Assembly (NCBI GenBank): GCA_028622995.1
Contig: JAJQJQ010000036.1
Span: 1,984,001 to 2,048,000, forward strand
Length of the DNA stretch: 64,000 nt
From: Panagrolaimus kolymaensis
Taxonomy: Eukaryota; Nematoda; Chromadorea; Rhabditida; Panagrolaimidae
Reading direction: 5' to 3'
Positions 34,321-48,200 of the stretch are shown here, piece after piece. Every line of letters starts with the position of its first letter. The first letter of the stretch is position 1. Position numbers and translations under genes: made by a program. Below the pieces are notes generated by a model, which saw only the letters and a program-made list of their open reading frames with translations, did no database searches and was not told the DNA's origin.

Positions 34321-35472
34321 TTAAAGTTTTCGCATGAGATGAGGGCTAGCAACAGCGCCACATTGTCCAAGAATATTTTTGACTCCATGTTTGAGAGCGA
34401 GGCAATGGCATGATTTCATTGCATTGACATGAACGGCAGTTTTGTAAAGGAAGCATTCATCAAAAATTGCATCCAAATCAGGCTTGGTTGGAAGAGCGAT
34501 ATCACAATTTTTGGTATAATAACAGGCAATTGCGTGATTTTTATGGCAAGTTTCAACGCAAGATTTAAATTTGCGGAATTCAACGAAAGTATTTCGAGCT
34601 TTTTTAAACAAATCCGTTTTTTTCATTTCTTCATCCTTGTCTTCCTTAACTCCCGAACCTTGAATGTAAGAAGAATAATCTTGTTTGGGAATATAGGATA
34701 CAGCTTTGGGATTTGATTCACAAAAATCTTCAACTTTTTCATTGAGACATTTATAAGCTGAATCAGCTTCAGAACCAAAATCAGGGAAGCAAGAGGTATA
34801 GTTTTCTGTGGCATCACCGAAAGAGGAAAGATGAGATTGACAAGAAGTTTTGCATTCATCAATTTTATTGTCGGCTTCCGCATTGCATTCTTGAACATCG
34901 GAGCAAGAGCAAAGACGGATCTAAAAAAAGAAAGAATAAATATTTAAATAACTTTGAAAGTTTTGGGGTTAAAAGAAAAAATTATGCCGAAAGAAAATTT
35001 TTAGAAGCCCCAGAAAAATGAATTGAAAAAATTATGAGACTGTCTTTTTTCGAGTTCCGACAACTATGGCAAAAAAATAGTTTGGTTTTCAAGAAATTTT
35101 AGAAGTTAGACTTCTTTTTAAATTTATAGTTTTAGGGTAAAGAAGAAAAAAACTTACTTCTTTTACAGTATCATTGCTAAAAGCTGCAGTTTCAACTTCT
35201 GGGGCAACTGTTTCGGTAGTTGTGGTAGTAGTTGGAGCTTGGGTGGTTGTGGTAGTCGTAGTTGTAGTCGTGGTGGAGGTTACTGGAAATTCTTGTCCAC
35301 CATTTGGAGCAGCAGAAGATGGCTTGAATTTTTTGGTAACTTTATATGGAGCAATCGTAGCTACAGTTGGGACAGAGGCAGTTGAGACGACCGCAGCTGG
35401 GGCAACTGGAAGGCCATAAGTTCCAACAGCAAAAATAATTACAAAAATAGCAAAAAACTTGAGATGAGCCAT
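34321..35472 (-). CDS. Secreted Thr-rich, Cys-rich protein (304 aa, 2 exons)
   Basis: Exon 1 is 35472-35158 and exon 2 34920-34321, with a phase-0 intron (GTAAGT...TTTTTAG). Residues 1-20 are a signal peptide (MAHLKFFAIFVIIFAVGTYG). An Ala/Val/Pro-rich stretch and a run of about 25 Thr with Pro/Gln/Ala follow, typical of an O-glycosylated mucin-like linker. Exon 2 holds a Cys-rich domain: LCSCSDVQECNAEADNKIDE, CKTSCQSH, YTSCFPDFG, YKCLNEKVEDFCES, then SCVETCHKNHAIACYY, DECFLYKT and SCHCLALKHG. Paired CxxxC-type spacings and Asn-Tyr-Thr suggest a disulphide-rich extracellular domain of the kind common in nematode secreted proteins; I cannot name the family. It has a TATA box 77 bp upstream. 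Confidence 0.85.
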
Positions 35473-35548
35473 GATTAAACAAAAAATAGTTCGTTCTTCA
35501 ATGAAAAAAGAAAAGAAAGAACTGATGAGTTTTAAGGAATTTGGATTT

Positions 35549-35557
35549 CTTTTATAT
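35549..35557 (-). promoter_or_regulatory. TATA box of the Thr-rich secreted protein gene
   Basis: The minus strand reads ATATAAAAG, 77 bp before the ATG at 35472, a spacing similar to that in the peptide genes. Confidence 0.5.
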
Positions 35558-36208
35558 CAACAAAAAAAAGTTTGTGGGTTGTTAGTTTTTTTTTGTCCAA
35601 TAAATATAAATCTTGCAAGGAGAAAAATAATTAATGAATGAACGCAATGCCTTTAGAGGTTAGAGATAATTATTAATTGTTTATGGCCATAATCAAAGCG
35701 GATGGATAATTAATAGTTTCTTTTAGGTATATGGCCCAGATTGCTTAAAGGCATTTTATGAGGAAAAAAAAACATCAAAATGATTTATTTGTTTATGGCT
35801 TTTTTTTAAAAATATTTTTGATCATTGATCTAAACTCTTTCTTCTTTTCTTCTTGGCATTTCTAGAAAACAATTTTTTTGTCCTTTAGAATCAAAAACAA
35901 AAAGTATGCCTTTAAAGAAAAAAGATAGAAAATACAAATCACAAATTTCCTTTTTAACAAAAATAACATAAAAAAGTGTAGTGTTAGGATATCTAAATTT
36001 TGGTATGATTTATCTGAAAGAAAAATCGGAAAAACCATATGTATTTGAAAATAATTACAGAAAACTCAAAAATCGGCCTTTTTATTTTTGATTTGAAAAG
36101 TCATACACCTCAAACAAAAATTTTTAAGAACCGTATTTCATAAAACACAATTTTTTAAAAATTTACGGAAATTTTTTAACTAATAAAACTTTTTATGAAT
36201 TTTTCTAT
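35558..36208. other. Intergenic DNA left of the satellite array
   Basis: AT-rich, without a supported gene. The satellite begins abruptly inside a unit at about 36209. Confidence 0.45.
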
Positions 36209-39200
36209 ATACCATTTATGACCTTCAACCAAAAATTATATTTTTACTGTTGCATCAAGCAACAAGCCATGAGTCAAAACATTAATGATACTCGTTTTGA
36301 ATTAGGGCTTGAATTGGACATATGAATATTTTGTTCTAAATATTTTTTATTAATTATTTCAAAATTATTCCCACCGGGATTTTGAATCGCATACCATTTA
36401 TGACCTTCAACCAAAAATTATATTTTTACTGTTGCATCAAGCAACAAGCCATGAGTCAAAACATTAATGATACTCGTTTTGAATTAGGGCTTGAATTGGG
36501 CATATGAATATTTTAAGCCAAATATTTTTTATTAATTATATCAAAATTATTCCCCAAGGGATTTTGAATCGCATACCATTTATGACCTTCAACCAAATAT
36601 TATATTTTTACTGTTGCATCAAGCAACAAGCCATGAGTCAAAACATTAATGAAACTCGTTTTGAATTAGGGCTTGAATTGGACATATGAATATTTTAAGC
36701 CAAATATTTTTTATTAATTATATCAAAATTATTCCCAAAGGGATTTTGAATCGCATACCATTTATGACCTTCAACCAAATATTATATTTTTACTGTTGCA
36801 TCAAGCAACAAGCCATGAGTCAAAACATTAATGAAACTCGTTTTGAATTAGGGCTTGAATTGGACATATGAATATTTTAAGCCAAATATTTTTTATTAAT
36901 TATATCAAAATTATTCCCAAAGGGATTTTGAATCGCATACCATTTATGACCTTCAACCAAATATTATATTTTTACTGTTGCATCAAGCAACAAGCCATGA
37001 GTCAAAACATTAATGAAACTCGTTTTGAATTAGGGCTTGAATTGGACATATGAATATTTTAAGCCAAATATTTTTTATTAATTATATCAAAATTATTCCC
37101 AAAGGGATTTTGAATCGCATACCATTTATGACCTTCAACCAAATATTATATTTTTACTGTTGCATCAAGCAACAAGCCATGAGTCAAAACATTAATGAAA
37201 CTCGTTTTGAATTAGGGCTTGAATTGGACATATGAATATTTTAAGCCAAATATTTTTTATTAATTATATCAAAATTATTCCCAAAGGGATTTTGAATCGC
37301 ATACCATTTATGACCTTCAACCAAATATTATATTTTTACTGTTGCATCAAGCAACAAGCCATGAGTCAAAACATTAATGAAACTCGTTTTGAATTAGGGC
37401 TTGAATTGGACATATGAATATTTTAAGCCAAATATTTTTTATTAATTATATCAAAATTATTCCCAAAGGGATTTTGAATCGCATACCATTTATGACCTTC
37501 AACCAAAAATTATATTTTTACTGTTGCATCAAGCAACAAGCCATGAGTCAAAACATTAATGAAACTCGTTTTGAATTAGGGCTTGAATTGGACATATGAA
37601 TATTTTAAGCCAAATATTTTTTATTAATTATATCAAAATTATTCCCAAAGGGATTTTGAATCGCATACCATTTATGACCTTCAACCAAAAATTATATTTT
37701 TACTGTTGCATCAAGCAACAAGCCATGAGTCAAAACATTAATGATACTCGTTTTGAATTAGGGCTTGAATTGGGCATATGAATATTTTAAGCCAAATATT
37801 TTTTATTAATTATATCAAAATTATTCCCAAAGGGATTTTGAATCGCATACCATTTATGACCTTCAACCAAAAATTATATTTTTACTGTTGCATCAAGCAA
37901 CAAGCCATGAGTCAAAACATTAATGATACTCGTTTTGAATTAGGGCTTGAATTGGGCATATGAATATTTTAAGCCAAATATTTTTTATTAATTATATCAA
38001 AATTATTCCCAAAGGGATTTTGAATCGCATACCATTTATGACCTTCAACCAAAAATTATATTTTTACTGTTGCATCAAGCAACAAGCCATGAGTCAAAAC
38101 ATTAATGATACCCGTTTTGAATTAGGGCTTGAATTGGACATATGAATATCTTGTTCTAAATATTTTTTATTAATTATTTCAAAATTATTCCCAACGGGAT
38201 TTTGAATCGCATACCCTTTATGACCTTCAAACAAAAATTATATTTTTACTGTTGCATCAAGCAACAAGCCATGAGTCAAAACATTAATGAAACTCGTTTT
38301 GAATTAGGGCTTGAATTGGGCATATGAATATTTTAAGCCAAATATTTTTTATTAATTATATCAAAATTATTCCCAAAGGGATTTTGAATCGCATACCATT
38401 TATGACCTTCAACCAAAAATTATATTTTTACTGTTGCATCAAGCAACAAGCCATGAGTCAAAACATTAATGATACCCGTTTTGAATTAGGGCTTGAATTG
38501 GACATATGAATATCTTGTTCTAAATATTTTTTATTAATTATTTCAAAATTATTCCCAACGGGATTTTGAATCGCATACCCTTTATGACCTTCAAACAAAA
38601 ATTATATTTTTACTGTTGCATCAAGCAACAAGCCATGAGTCAAAACATTAATGAAACTCGTTTTGAATTAGGGCTTGAATTGGACATATGAATATTTTAA
38701 GCCAAATATTTTTTATTAATTATATCAAAATTATTCCCAAAGGGATTTTGAATCGCATACCATTTATGACCTTCAACCAAATATTATATTTTTACTGTTG
38801 CATCAAGCAACAAGCCATGAGTCAAAACATTAATGAAACTCGTTTTGAATTAGGGCTTGAATTGGACATATGAATATTTTAAGCCAAATATTTTTTATTA
38901 ATTATATCAAAATTATTCCCAAAGGGATTTTGAATCGCATACCATTTATGACCTTCAACCAAATATTATATTTTTACTGTTGCATCAAGCAACAAGCCAT
39001 GAGTCAAAACATTAATGAAACTCGTTTTGAATTAGGGCTTGAATTGGACATATGAATATTTTAAGCCAAATATTTTTTATTAATTATATCAAAATTATTC
39101 CCAAAGGGATTTTGAATCGCATACCATTTATGACCTTCAACCAAATATTATATTTTTACTGTTGCATCAAGCAACAAGCCATGAGTCAAAACATTAATGA

Positions 39201-42200
39201 AACTCGTTTTGAATTAGGGCTTGAATTGGACATATGAATATTTTAAGCCAAATATTTTTTATTAATTATATCAAAATTATTCCCAAAGGGATTTTGAATC
39301 GCATACCATTTATGACCTTCAACCAAATATTATATTTTTACTGTTGCATCAAGCAACAAGCCATGAGTCAAAACATTAATGAAACTCGTTTTGAATTAGG
39401 GCTTGAATTGGACATATGAATATTTTAAGCCAAATATTTTTTATTAATTATATCAAAATTATTCCCAAAGGGATTTTGAATCGCATACCATTTATGACCT
39501 TCAACCAAATATTATATTTTTACTGTTGCATCAAGCAACAAGCCATGAGTCAAAACATTAATGAAACTCGTTTTGAATTAGGGCTTGAATTGGACATATG
39601 AATATTTTAAGCCAAATATTTTTTATTAATTATATCAAAATTATTCCCAAAGGGATTTTGAATCGCATACCATTTATGACCTTCAACCAAAAATTATATT
39701 TTTACTGTTGCATCAAGCAACAAGCCATGAGTCAAAACATTAATGATACCCGTTTTGAATTAGGGCTTGAATTGGACATATGAATATTTTAAGCCAAATA
39801 TTTTTTATTAATTATATCAAAATTATTCCCAAAGGGATTTTGAATCGCATACCATTTATGACCTTCAACCAAAAATTATATTTTTACTGTTGCATCAAGC
39901 AACAAGCCATGAGTCAAAACATTAATGATACTCGTTTTGAATTAGGGCTTGAATTGGGCATATGAATATTTTAAGCCAAATATTTTTTATTAATTATATC
40001 AAAATTATTACCAAAGGGATTTTGAATCGCATACCATTTATGACTTTCGACCAAAAATTATATTTTTACTGTTGCATCAAGCAACAAGCCATGAGTCAAA
40101 ACATTAATGATACCCGTTTTGAATTAGGGCTTGAATTGGACATATGAATATTTTAAGCCAAATATTTTTTATTAATTATATCAAAATTATTCCCAAAGGG
40201 ATTTTGAATCGCATACCATTTATGACCTTCAACCAAAAATTATATTTTTACTGTTGCATCAAGCAACAAGCCATGAGTCAAAACATTAATGATACCCGTT
40301 TTGAATTAGGGCTTGAATTGGACATATGAATATCTTGTTCTAAATATTTTTTATTAATTATTTCAAAATTATTCCCAACGGGATTTTGAATCGCATACCC
40401 TTTATGACCTTCAAACAAAAATTATATTTTTACTGTTGCATCAAGCAACAAGCCATGAGTCAAAACATTAATGAAACTCGTTTTGAATTAGGGCTTGAAT
40501 TGGGCATATGAATATTTTAAGCCAAATATTTTTTATTAATTATATCAAAATTATTCCCAAAGGGATTTTGAATCGCATACCATTTATGACCTTCAACCAA
40601 AAATTATATTTTTACTGTTGCATCAAGCAACAAGCCATGAGTCAAAACATTAATGATACCCGTTTTGAATTAGGGCTTGAATTGGACATATGAATATCTT
40701 GTTCTAAATATTTTTTATTAATTATTTCAAAATTATTCCCAACGGGATTTTGAATCGCATACCCTTTATGACCTTCAAACAAAAATTATATTTTTACTGT
40801 TGCATCAAGCAACAAGCCATGAGTCAAAACATTAATGAAACTCGTTTTGAATTAGGGCTTGAATTGGACATATGAATATTTTAAGCCAAATATTTTTTAT
40901 TAATTATATCAAAATTATTCCCAAAGGGATTTTGAATCGCATACCATTTATGACCTTCAACCAAAAATTATATTTTTACTGTTGCATCAAGCAACAAGCC
41001 ATGAGTCAAAACATTAATGAAACTCGTTTTGAATTAGGGCTTGAATTGGACATATGAATATTTTAAGCCAAATATTTTTTATTAATTATATCAAAATTAT
41101 TCCCAAAGGGATTTTGAATCGCATACCATTTATGACCTTCAACCAAAAATTATATTTTTACTGTTGCATCAAGCAACAAGCCATGAGTCAAAACATTAAT
41201 GAAACTCGTTTTGAATTAGGGCTTGAATTGGACATATGAATATTTTAAGCCAAATATTTTTTATTAATTATATCAAAATTATTCCCAAAGGGATTTTGAA
41301 TCGCATACCATTTATGACCTTCAACCAAAAATTATATTTTTACTGTTGCATCAAGCAACAAGCCATGAGTCAAAACATTAATGATACCCGTTTTGAATTA
41401 GGGCTTGAATTGGGCATATGAATATTTTAAGCCAAATATTTTTTATTAATTATATCAAAATTATTCCCAAAGGGATTTTGAATCGCATACCATTTATGAC
41501 CTTCAACCAAAAATTATATTTTTACTGTTGCATCAAGCAACAAGCCATGAGTCAAAACATTAATGATACCCGTTTTGAATTAGGGCTTGAATTGGACATA
41601 TGAATATCTTGTTCTAAATATTTTTTATTAATTATTTCAAAATTATTCCCAACGGGATTTTGAATCGCATACCCTTTATGACCTTCAAACAAAAATTATA
41701 TTTTTACTGTTGCATCAAGCAACAAGCCATGAGTCAAAACATTAATGAAACTCGTTTTGAATTAGGGCTTGAATTGGGCATATGAATATTTTAAGCCAAA
41801 TATTTTTTATTAATTATATCAAAATTATTCCCAAAGGGATTTTGAATCGCATACCATTTATGACCTTCAACCAAAAATTATATTTTTACTGTTGCATCAA
41901 GCAACAAGCCATGAGTCAAAACATTAATGATACCCGTTTTGAATTAGGGCTTGAATTGGACATATGAATATCTTGTTCTAAATATTTTTTATTAATTATT
42001 TCAAAATTATTCCCAACGGGATTTTGAATCGCATACCCTTTATGACCTTCAAACAAAAATTATATTTTTACTGTTGCATCAAGCAACAAGCCATGAGTCA
42101 AAACATTAATGAAACTCGTTTTGAATTAGGGCTTGAATTGGACATATGAATATTTTAAGCCAAATATTTTTTATTAATTATATCAAAATTATTCCCAAAG

Positions 42201-45200
42201 GGATTTTGAATCGCATACCATTTATGACCTTCAACCAAATATTATATTTTTACTGTTGCATCAAGCAACAAGCCATGAGTCAAAACATTAATGAAACTCG
42301 TTTTGAATTAGGGCTTGAATTGGACATATGAATATTTTAAGCCAAATATTTTTTATTAATTATATCAAAATTATTCCCAAAGGGATTTTGAATCGCATAC
42401 CATTTATGACCTTCAACCAAATATTATATTTTTACTGTTGCATCAAGCAACAAGCCATGAGTCAAAACATTAATGAAACTCGTTTTGAATTAGGGCTTGA
42501 ATTGGACATATGAATATTTTAAGCCAAATATTTTTTATTAATTATATCAAAATTATTCCCAAAGGGATTTTGAATCGCATACCATTTATGACCTTCAACC
42601 AAATATTATATTTTTACTGTTGCATCAAGCAACAAGCCATGAGTCAAAACATTAATGAAACTCGTTTTGAATTAGGGCTTGAATTGGACATATGAATATT
42701 TTAAGCCAAATATTTTTTATTAATTATATCAAAATTATTCCCAAAGGGATTTTGAATCGCATACCATTTATGACCTTCAACCAAATATTATATTTTTACT
42801 GTTGCATCAAGCAACAAGCCATGAGTCAAAACATTAATGAAACTCGTTTTGAATTAGGGCTTGAATTGGACATATGAATATTTTAAGCCAAATATTTTTT
42901 ATTAATTATATCAAAATTATTCCCAAAGGGATTTTGAATCGCATACCATTTATGACCTTCAACCAAAAATTATATTTTTACTGTTGCATCAAGCAACAAG
43001 CCATGAGTCAAAACATTAATGAAACTCGTTTTGAATTAGGGCTTGAATTGGACATATGAATATTTTAAGCCAAATATTTTTTATTAATTATATCAAAATT
43101 ATTCCCAAAGGGATTTTGAATCGCATACCATTTATGACCTTCAACCAAAAATTATATTTTTACTGTTGCATCAAGCAACAAGCCATGAGTCAAAACATTA
43201 ATGATACCCGTTTTGAATTAGGGCTTGAATTGGACATATGAATATCTTGTTCTAAATATTTTTTATTAATTATTTCAAAATTATTCCCAACGGGATTTTG
43301 AATCGCATACCCTTTATGACCTTCAAACAAAAATTATATTTTTACTGTTGCATCAAGCAACAAGCCATGAGTCAAAACATTAATGAAACTCGTTTTGAAT
43401 TAGGGCTTGAATTGGACATATGAATATTTTAAGCCAAATATTTTTTATTAATTATATCAAAATTATTCCCAAAGGGATTTTGAATCGCATACCATTTATG
43501 ACCTTCAACCAAAAATTATATTTTTACTGTTGCATCAAGCAACAAGCCATGAGTCAAAACATTAATGAAACTCGTTTTGAATTAGGGCTTGAATTGGACA
43601 TATGAATATTTTAAGCCAAATATTTTTTATTAATTATATCAAAATTATTCCCAAAGGGATTTTGAATCGCATACCATTTATGACCTTCAACCAAAAATTA
43701 TATTTTTACTGTTGCATCAAGCAACAAGCCATGAGTCAAAACATTAATGAAACTCGTTTTGAATTAGGGCTTGAATTGGACATATGAATATTTTAAGCCA
43801 AATATTTTTTATTAATTATATCAAAATTATTCCCAAAGGGATTTTGAATCGCATACCATTTATGACCTTCAACCAAAAATTATATTTTTACTGTTGCATC
43901 AAGCAACAAGCCATGAGTCAAAACATTAATGATACCCGTTTTGAATTAGGGCTTGAATTGGACATATGAATATCTTGTTCTAAATATTTTTTATTAATTA
44001 TTTCAAAATTATTCCCAACGGGATTTTGAATCGCATACCATTTATGACCTTCAAACAAAAATTATATTTTTACTGTTGCATCAAGCAACAAGCCATGAGT
44101 CAAAACATTAATGAAACTCGTTTTGAATTAGGGCTTGAATTGGGCATATGAATATTTTAAGCCAAATATTTTTTATTAATTATATCAAAATTATTCCCAA
44201 AGGGATTTTGAATCGCATACCATTTATGACCTTCAACCAAAAATTATATTTTTACTGTTGCATCAAGCAACAAGCCATGAGTCAAAACATTAATGATACC
44301 CGTTTTGAATTAGGGCTTGAATTGGACATATGAATATCTTGTTCTAAATATTTTTTATTAATTATTTCAAAATTATTCCCAACGGGATTTTGAATCGCAT
44401 ACCCTTTATGACCTTCAAACAAAAATTATATTTTTACTGTTGCATCAAGCAACAAGCCATGAGTCAAAACATTAATGAAACTCGTTTTGAATTAGGGCTT
44501 GAATTGGACATATGAATATTTTAAGCCAAATATTTTTTATTAATTATATCAAAATTATTCCCAAAGGGATTTTGAATCGCATACCATTTATGACCTTCAA
44601 CCAAATATTATATTTTTACTGTTGCATCAAGCAACAAGCCATGAGTCAAAACATTAATGAAACTCGTTTTGAATTAGGGCTTGAATTGGACATATGAATA
44701 TTTTAAGCCAAATATTTTTTATTAATTATATCAAAATTATTCCCAAAGGGATTTTGAATCGCATACCATTTATGACCTTCAACCAAATATTATATTTTTA
44801 CTGTTGCATCAAGCAACAAGCCATGAGTCAAAACATTAATGAAACTCGTTTTGAATTAGGGCTTGAATTGGACATATGAATATTTTAAGCCAAATATTTT
44901 TTATTAATTATATCAAAATTATTCCCAAAGGGATTTTGAATCGCATACCATTTATGACCTTCAACCAAATATTATATTTTTACTGTTGCATCAAGCAACA
45001 AGCCATGAGTCAAAACATTAATGAAACTCGTTTTGAATTAGGGCTTGAATTGGACATATGAATATTTTAAGCCAAATATTTTTTATTAATTATATCAAAA
45101 TTATTCCCAAAGGGATTTTGAATCGCATACCATTTATGACCTTCAACCAAATATTATATTTTTACTGTTGCATCAAGCAACAAGCCATGAGTCAAAACAT

Positions 45201-48200
45201 TAATGAAACTCGTTTTGAATTAGGGCTTGAATTGGACATATGAATATTTTAAGCCAAATATTTTTTATTAATTATATCAAAATTATTCCCAAAGGGATTT
45301 TGAATCGCATACCATTTATGACCTTCAACCAAATATTATATTTTTACTGTTGCATCAAGCAACAAGCCATGAGTCAAAACATTAATGAAACTCGTTTTGA
45401 ATTAGGGCTTGAATTGGACATATGAATATTTTAAGCCAAATATTTTTTATTAATTATATCAAAATTATTCCCAAAGGGATTTTGAATCGCATACCATTTA
45501 TGACCTTCAACCAAATATTATATTTTTACTGTTGCATCAAGCAACAAGCCATGAGTCAAAACATTAATGAAACTCGTTTTGAATTAGGGCTTGAATTGGA
45601 CATATGAATATTTTAAGCCAAATATTTTTTATTAATTATATCAAAATTATTCCCAAAGGGATTTTGAATCGCATACCATTTATGACCTTCAACCAAAAAT
45701 TATATTTTTACTGTTGCATCAAGCAACAAGCCATGAGTCAAAACATTAATGAAACTCGTTTTGAATTAGGGCTTGAATTGGACATATGAATATTTTAAGC
45801 CAAATATTTTTTATTAATTATATCAAAATTATTCCCAAAGGGATTTTGAATCGCATACCATTTATGACCTTCAACCAAAAATTATATTTTTACTGTTGCA
45901 TCAAGCAACAAGCCATGAGTCAAAACATTAATGATACTCGTTTTGAATTAGGGCTTGAATTGGGCATATGAATATTTTAAGCCAAATATTTTTTATTAAT
46001 TATATCAATATTATTCCCAAAGGGATTTTGAATCGCATACCATTTATGACCTTCAACCAAAAATTATATTTTTACTGTTGCATCAAGCAACAAGCCATGA
46101 GTCAAAACATTAATGATACCCGTTTTGAATTAGGGCTTGAATTGGACATATGAATATTTTAAGCCAAATATTTTTTATTAATTATATCAAAATTATTCCC
46201 AAAGGGATTTTGAATCGCATACCATTTATGACCTTCAACCAAAAATTATATTTTTACTGTTGCATCAAGCAACAAGCCATGAGTCAAAACATTAATGATA
46301 CTCGTTTTGAATTAGGGCTTGAATTGGGCATATGAATATTTTAAGCCAAATATTTTTTATTAATTATATCAAAATTATTACCAAAGGGATTTTGAATCGC
46401 ATACCATTTATGACTTTCGACCAAAAATTATATTTTTACTGTTGCATCAAGCAACAAGCCATGAGTCAAAACATTAATGATACCCGTTTTGAATTAGGGC
46501 TTGAATTGGACATATGAATATTTTAAGCCAAATATTTTTTATTAATTATATCAAAATTATTCCCAAAGGGATTTTGAATCGCATACCATTTATGACCTTC
46601 AACCAAAAATTATATTTTTACTGTTGCATCAAGCAACAAGCCATGAGTCAAAACATTAATGATACCCGTTTTGAATTAGGGCTTGAATTGGACATATGAA
46701 TATCTTGTTCTAAATATTTTTTATTAATTATTTCAAAATTATTCCCAACGGGATTTTGAATCGCATACCCTTTATGACCTTCAAACAAAAATTATATTTT
46801 TACTGTTGCATCAAGCAACAAGCCATGAGTCAAAACATTAATGAAACTCGTTTTGAATTAGGGCTTGAATTGGGCATATGAATATTTTAAGCCAAATATT
46901 TTTTATTAATTATATCAAAATTATTCCCAAAGGGATTTTGAATCGCATACCATTTATGACCTTCAACCAAAAATTATATTTTTACTGTTGCATCAAGCAA
47001 CAAGCCATGAGTCAAAACATTAATGATACCCGTTTTGAATTAGGGCTTGAATTGGACATATGAATATCTTGTTCTAAATATTTTTTATTAATTATTTCAA
47101 AATTATTCCCAACGGGATTTTGAATCGCATACCCTTTATGACCTTCAAACAAAAATTATATTTTTACTGTTGCATCAAGCAACAAGCCATGAGTCAAAAC
47201 ATTAATGAAACTCGTTTTGAATTAGGGCTTGAATTGGACATATGAATATCTTGTTCTAAATATTTTTTATTAATTATTTCAAAATTATTCCCAACGGGAT
47301 TTTGAATCGCATACCCTTTATGACCTTCAAACAAAAATTATATTTTTACTGTTGCATCAAGCAACAAGCCATGAGTCAAAACATTAATGAAACTCGTTTT
47401 GAATTAGGGCTTGAATTGGACATATGAATATTTTAAGCCAAATATTTTTTATTAATTATATCAAAATTATTCCCAAAGGGATTTTGAATCGCATACCATT
47501 TATGACCTTCAACCAAAAATTATATTTTTACTGTTGCATCAAGCAACAAGCCATGAGTCAAAACATTAATGAAACTCGTTTTGAATTAGGGCTTGAATTG
47601 GACATATGAATATTTTAAGCCAAATATTTTTTATTAATTATATCAAAATTATTCCCAAAGGGATTTTGAATCGCATACCATTTATGACCTTCAACCAAAA
47701 ATTATATTTTTACTGTTGCATCAAGCAACAAGCCATGAGTCAAAACATTAATGAAACTCGTTTTGAATTAGGGCTTGAATTGGACATATGAATATTTTAA
47801 GCCAAATATTTTTTATTAATTATATCAAAATTATTCCCAACGGGATTTTGAATCGCATACCATTTATGACCTTCAACCAAAAATTATATTTTTACTGTTG
47901 CATCAAGCAACAAGCCATGAGTCAAAACATTAATGATACTCGTTTTGAATTAGGGCTTGAATTGGACATATGAATATCTTGTTCTAAATATTTTTTATTA
48001 ATTATTTCAAAATTATTCCCAACGGGATTTTGAATCGCATACCATTTATGACCTTCAACCAAAAATTATATTTTTACTGTTGCATCAAGCAACAATCCAT
48101 GAGTCAAAACATTAATGATACTCGTTTTGAATTAGGGCTTGAATTGGACATATGAATATTTTGTTCTAAATATTTTTTATTAATTATTTCAAAATTATTC

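Noticed and set aside
35174..35419. 81-aa Val-rich plus-strand ORF
   Set aside because: It is the antisense shadow of the Thr-rich tract of the secreted protein gene.
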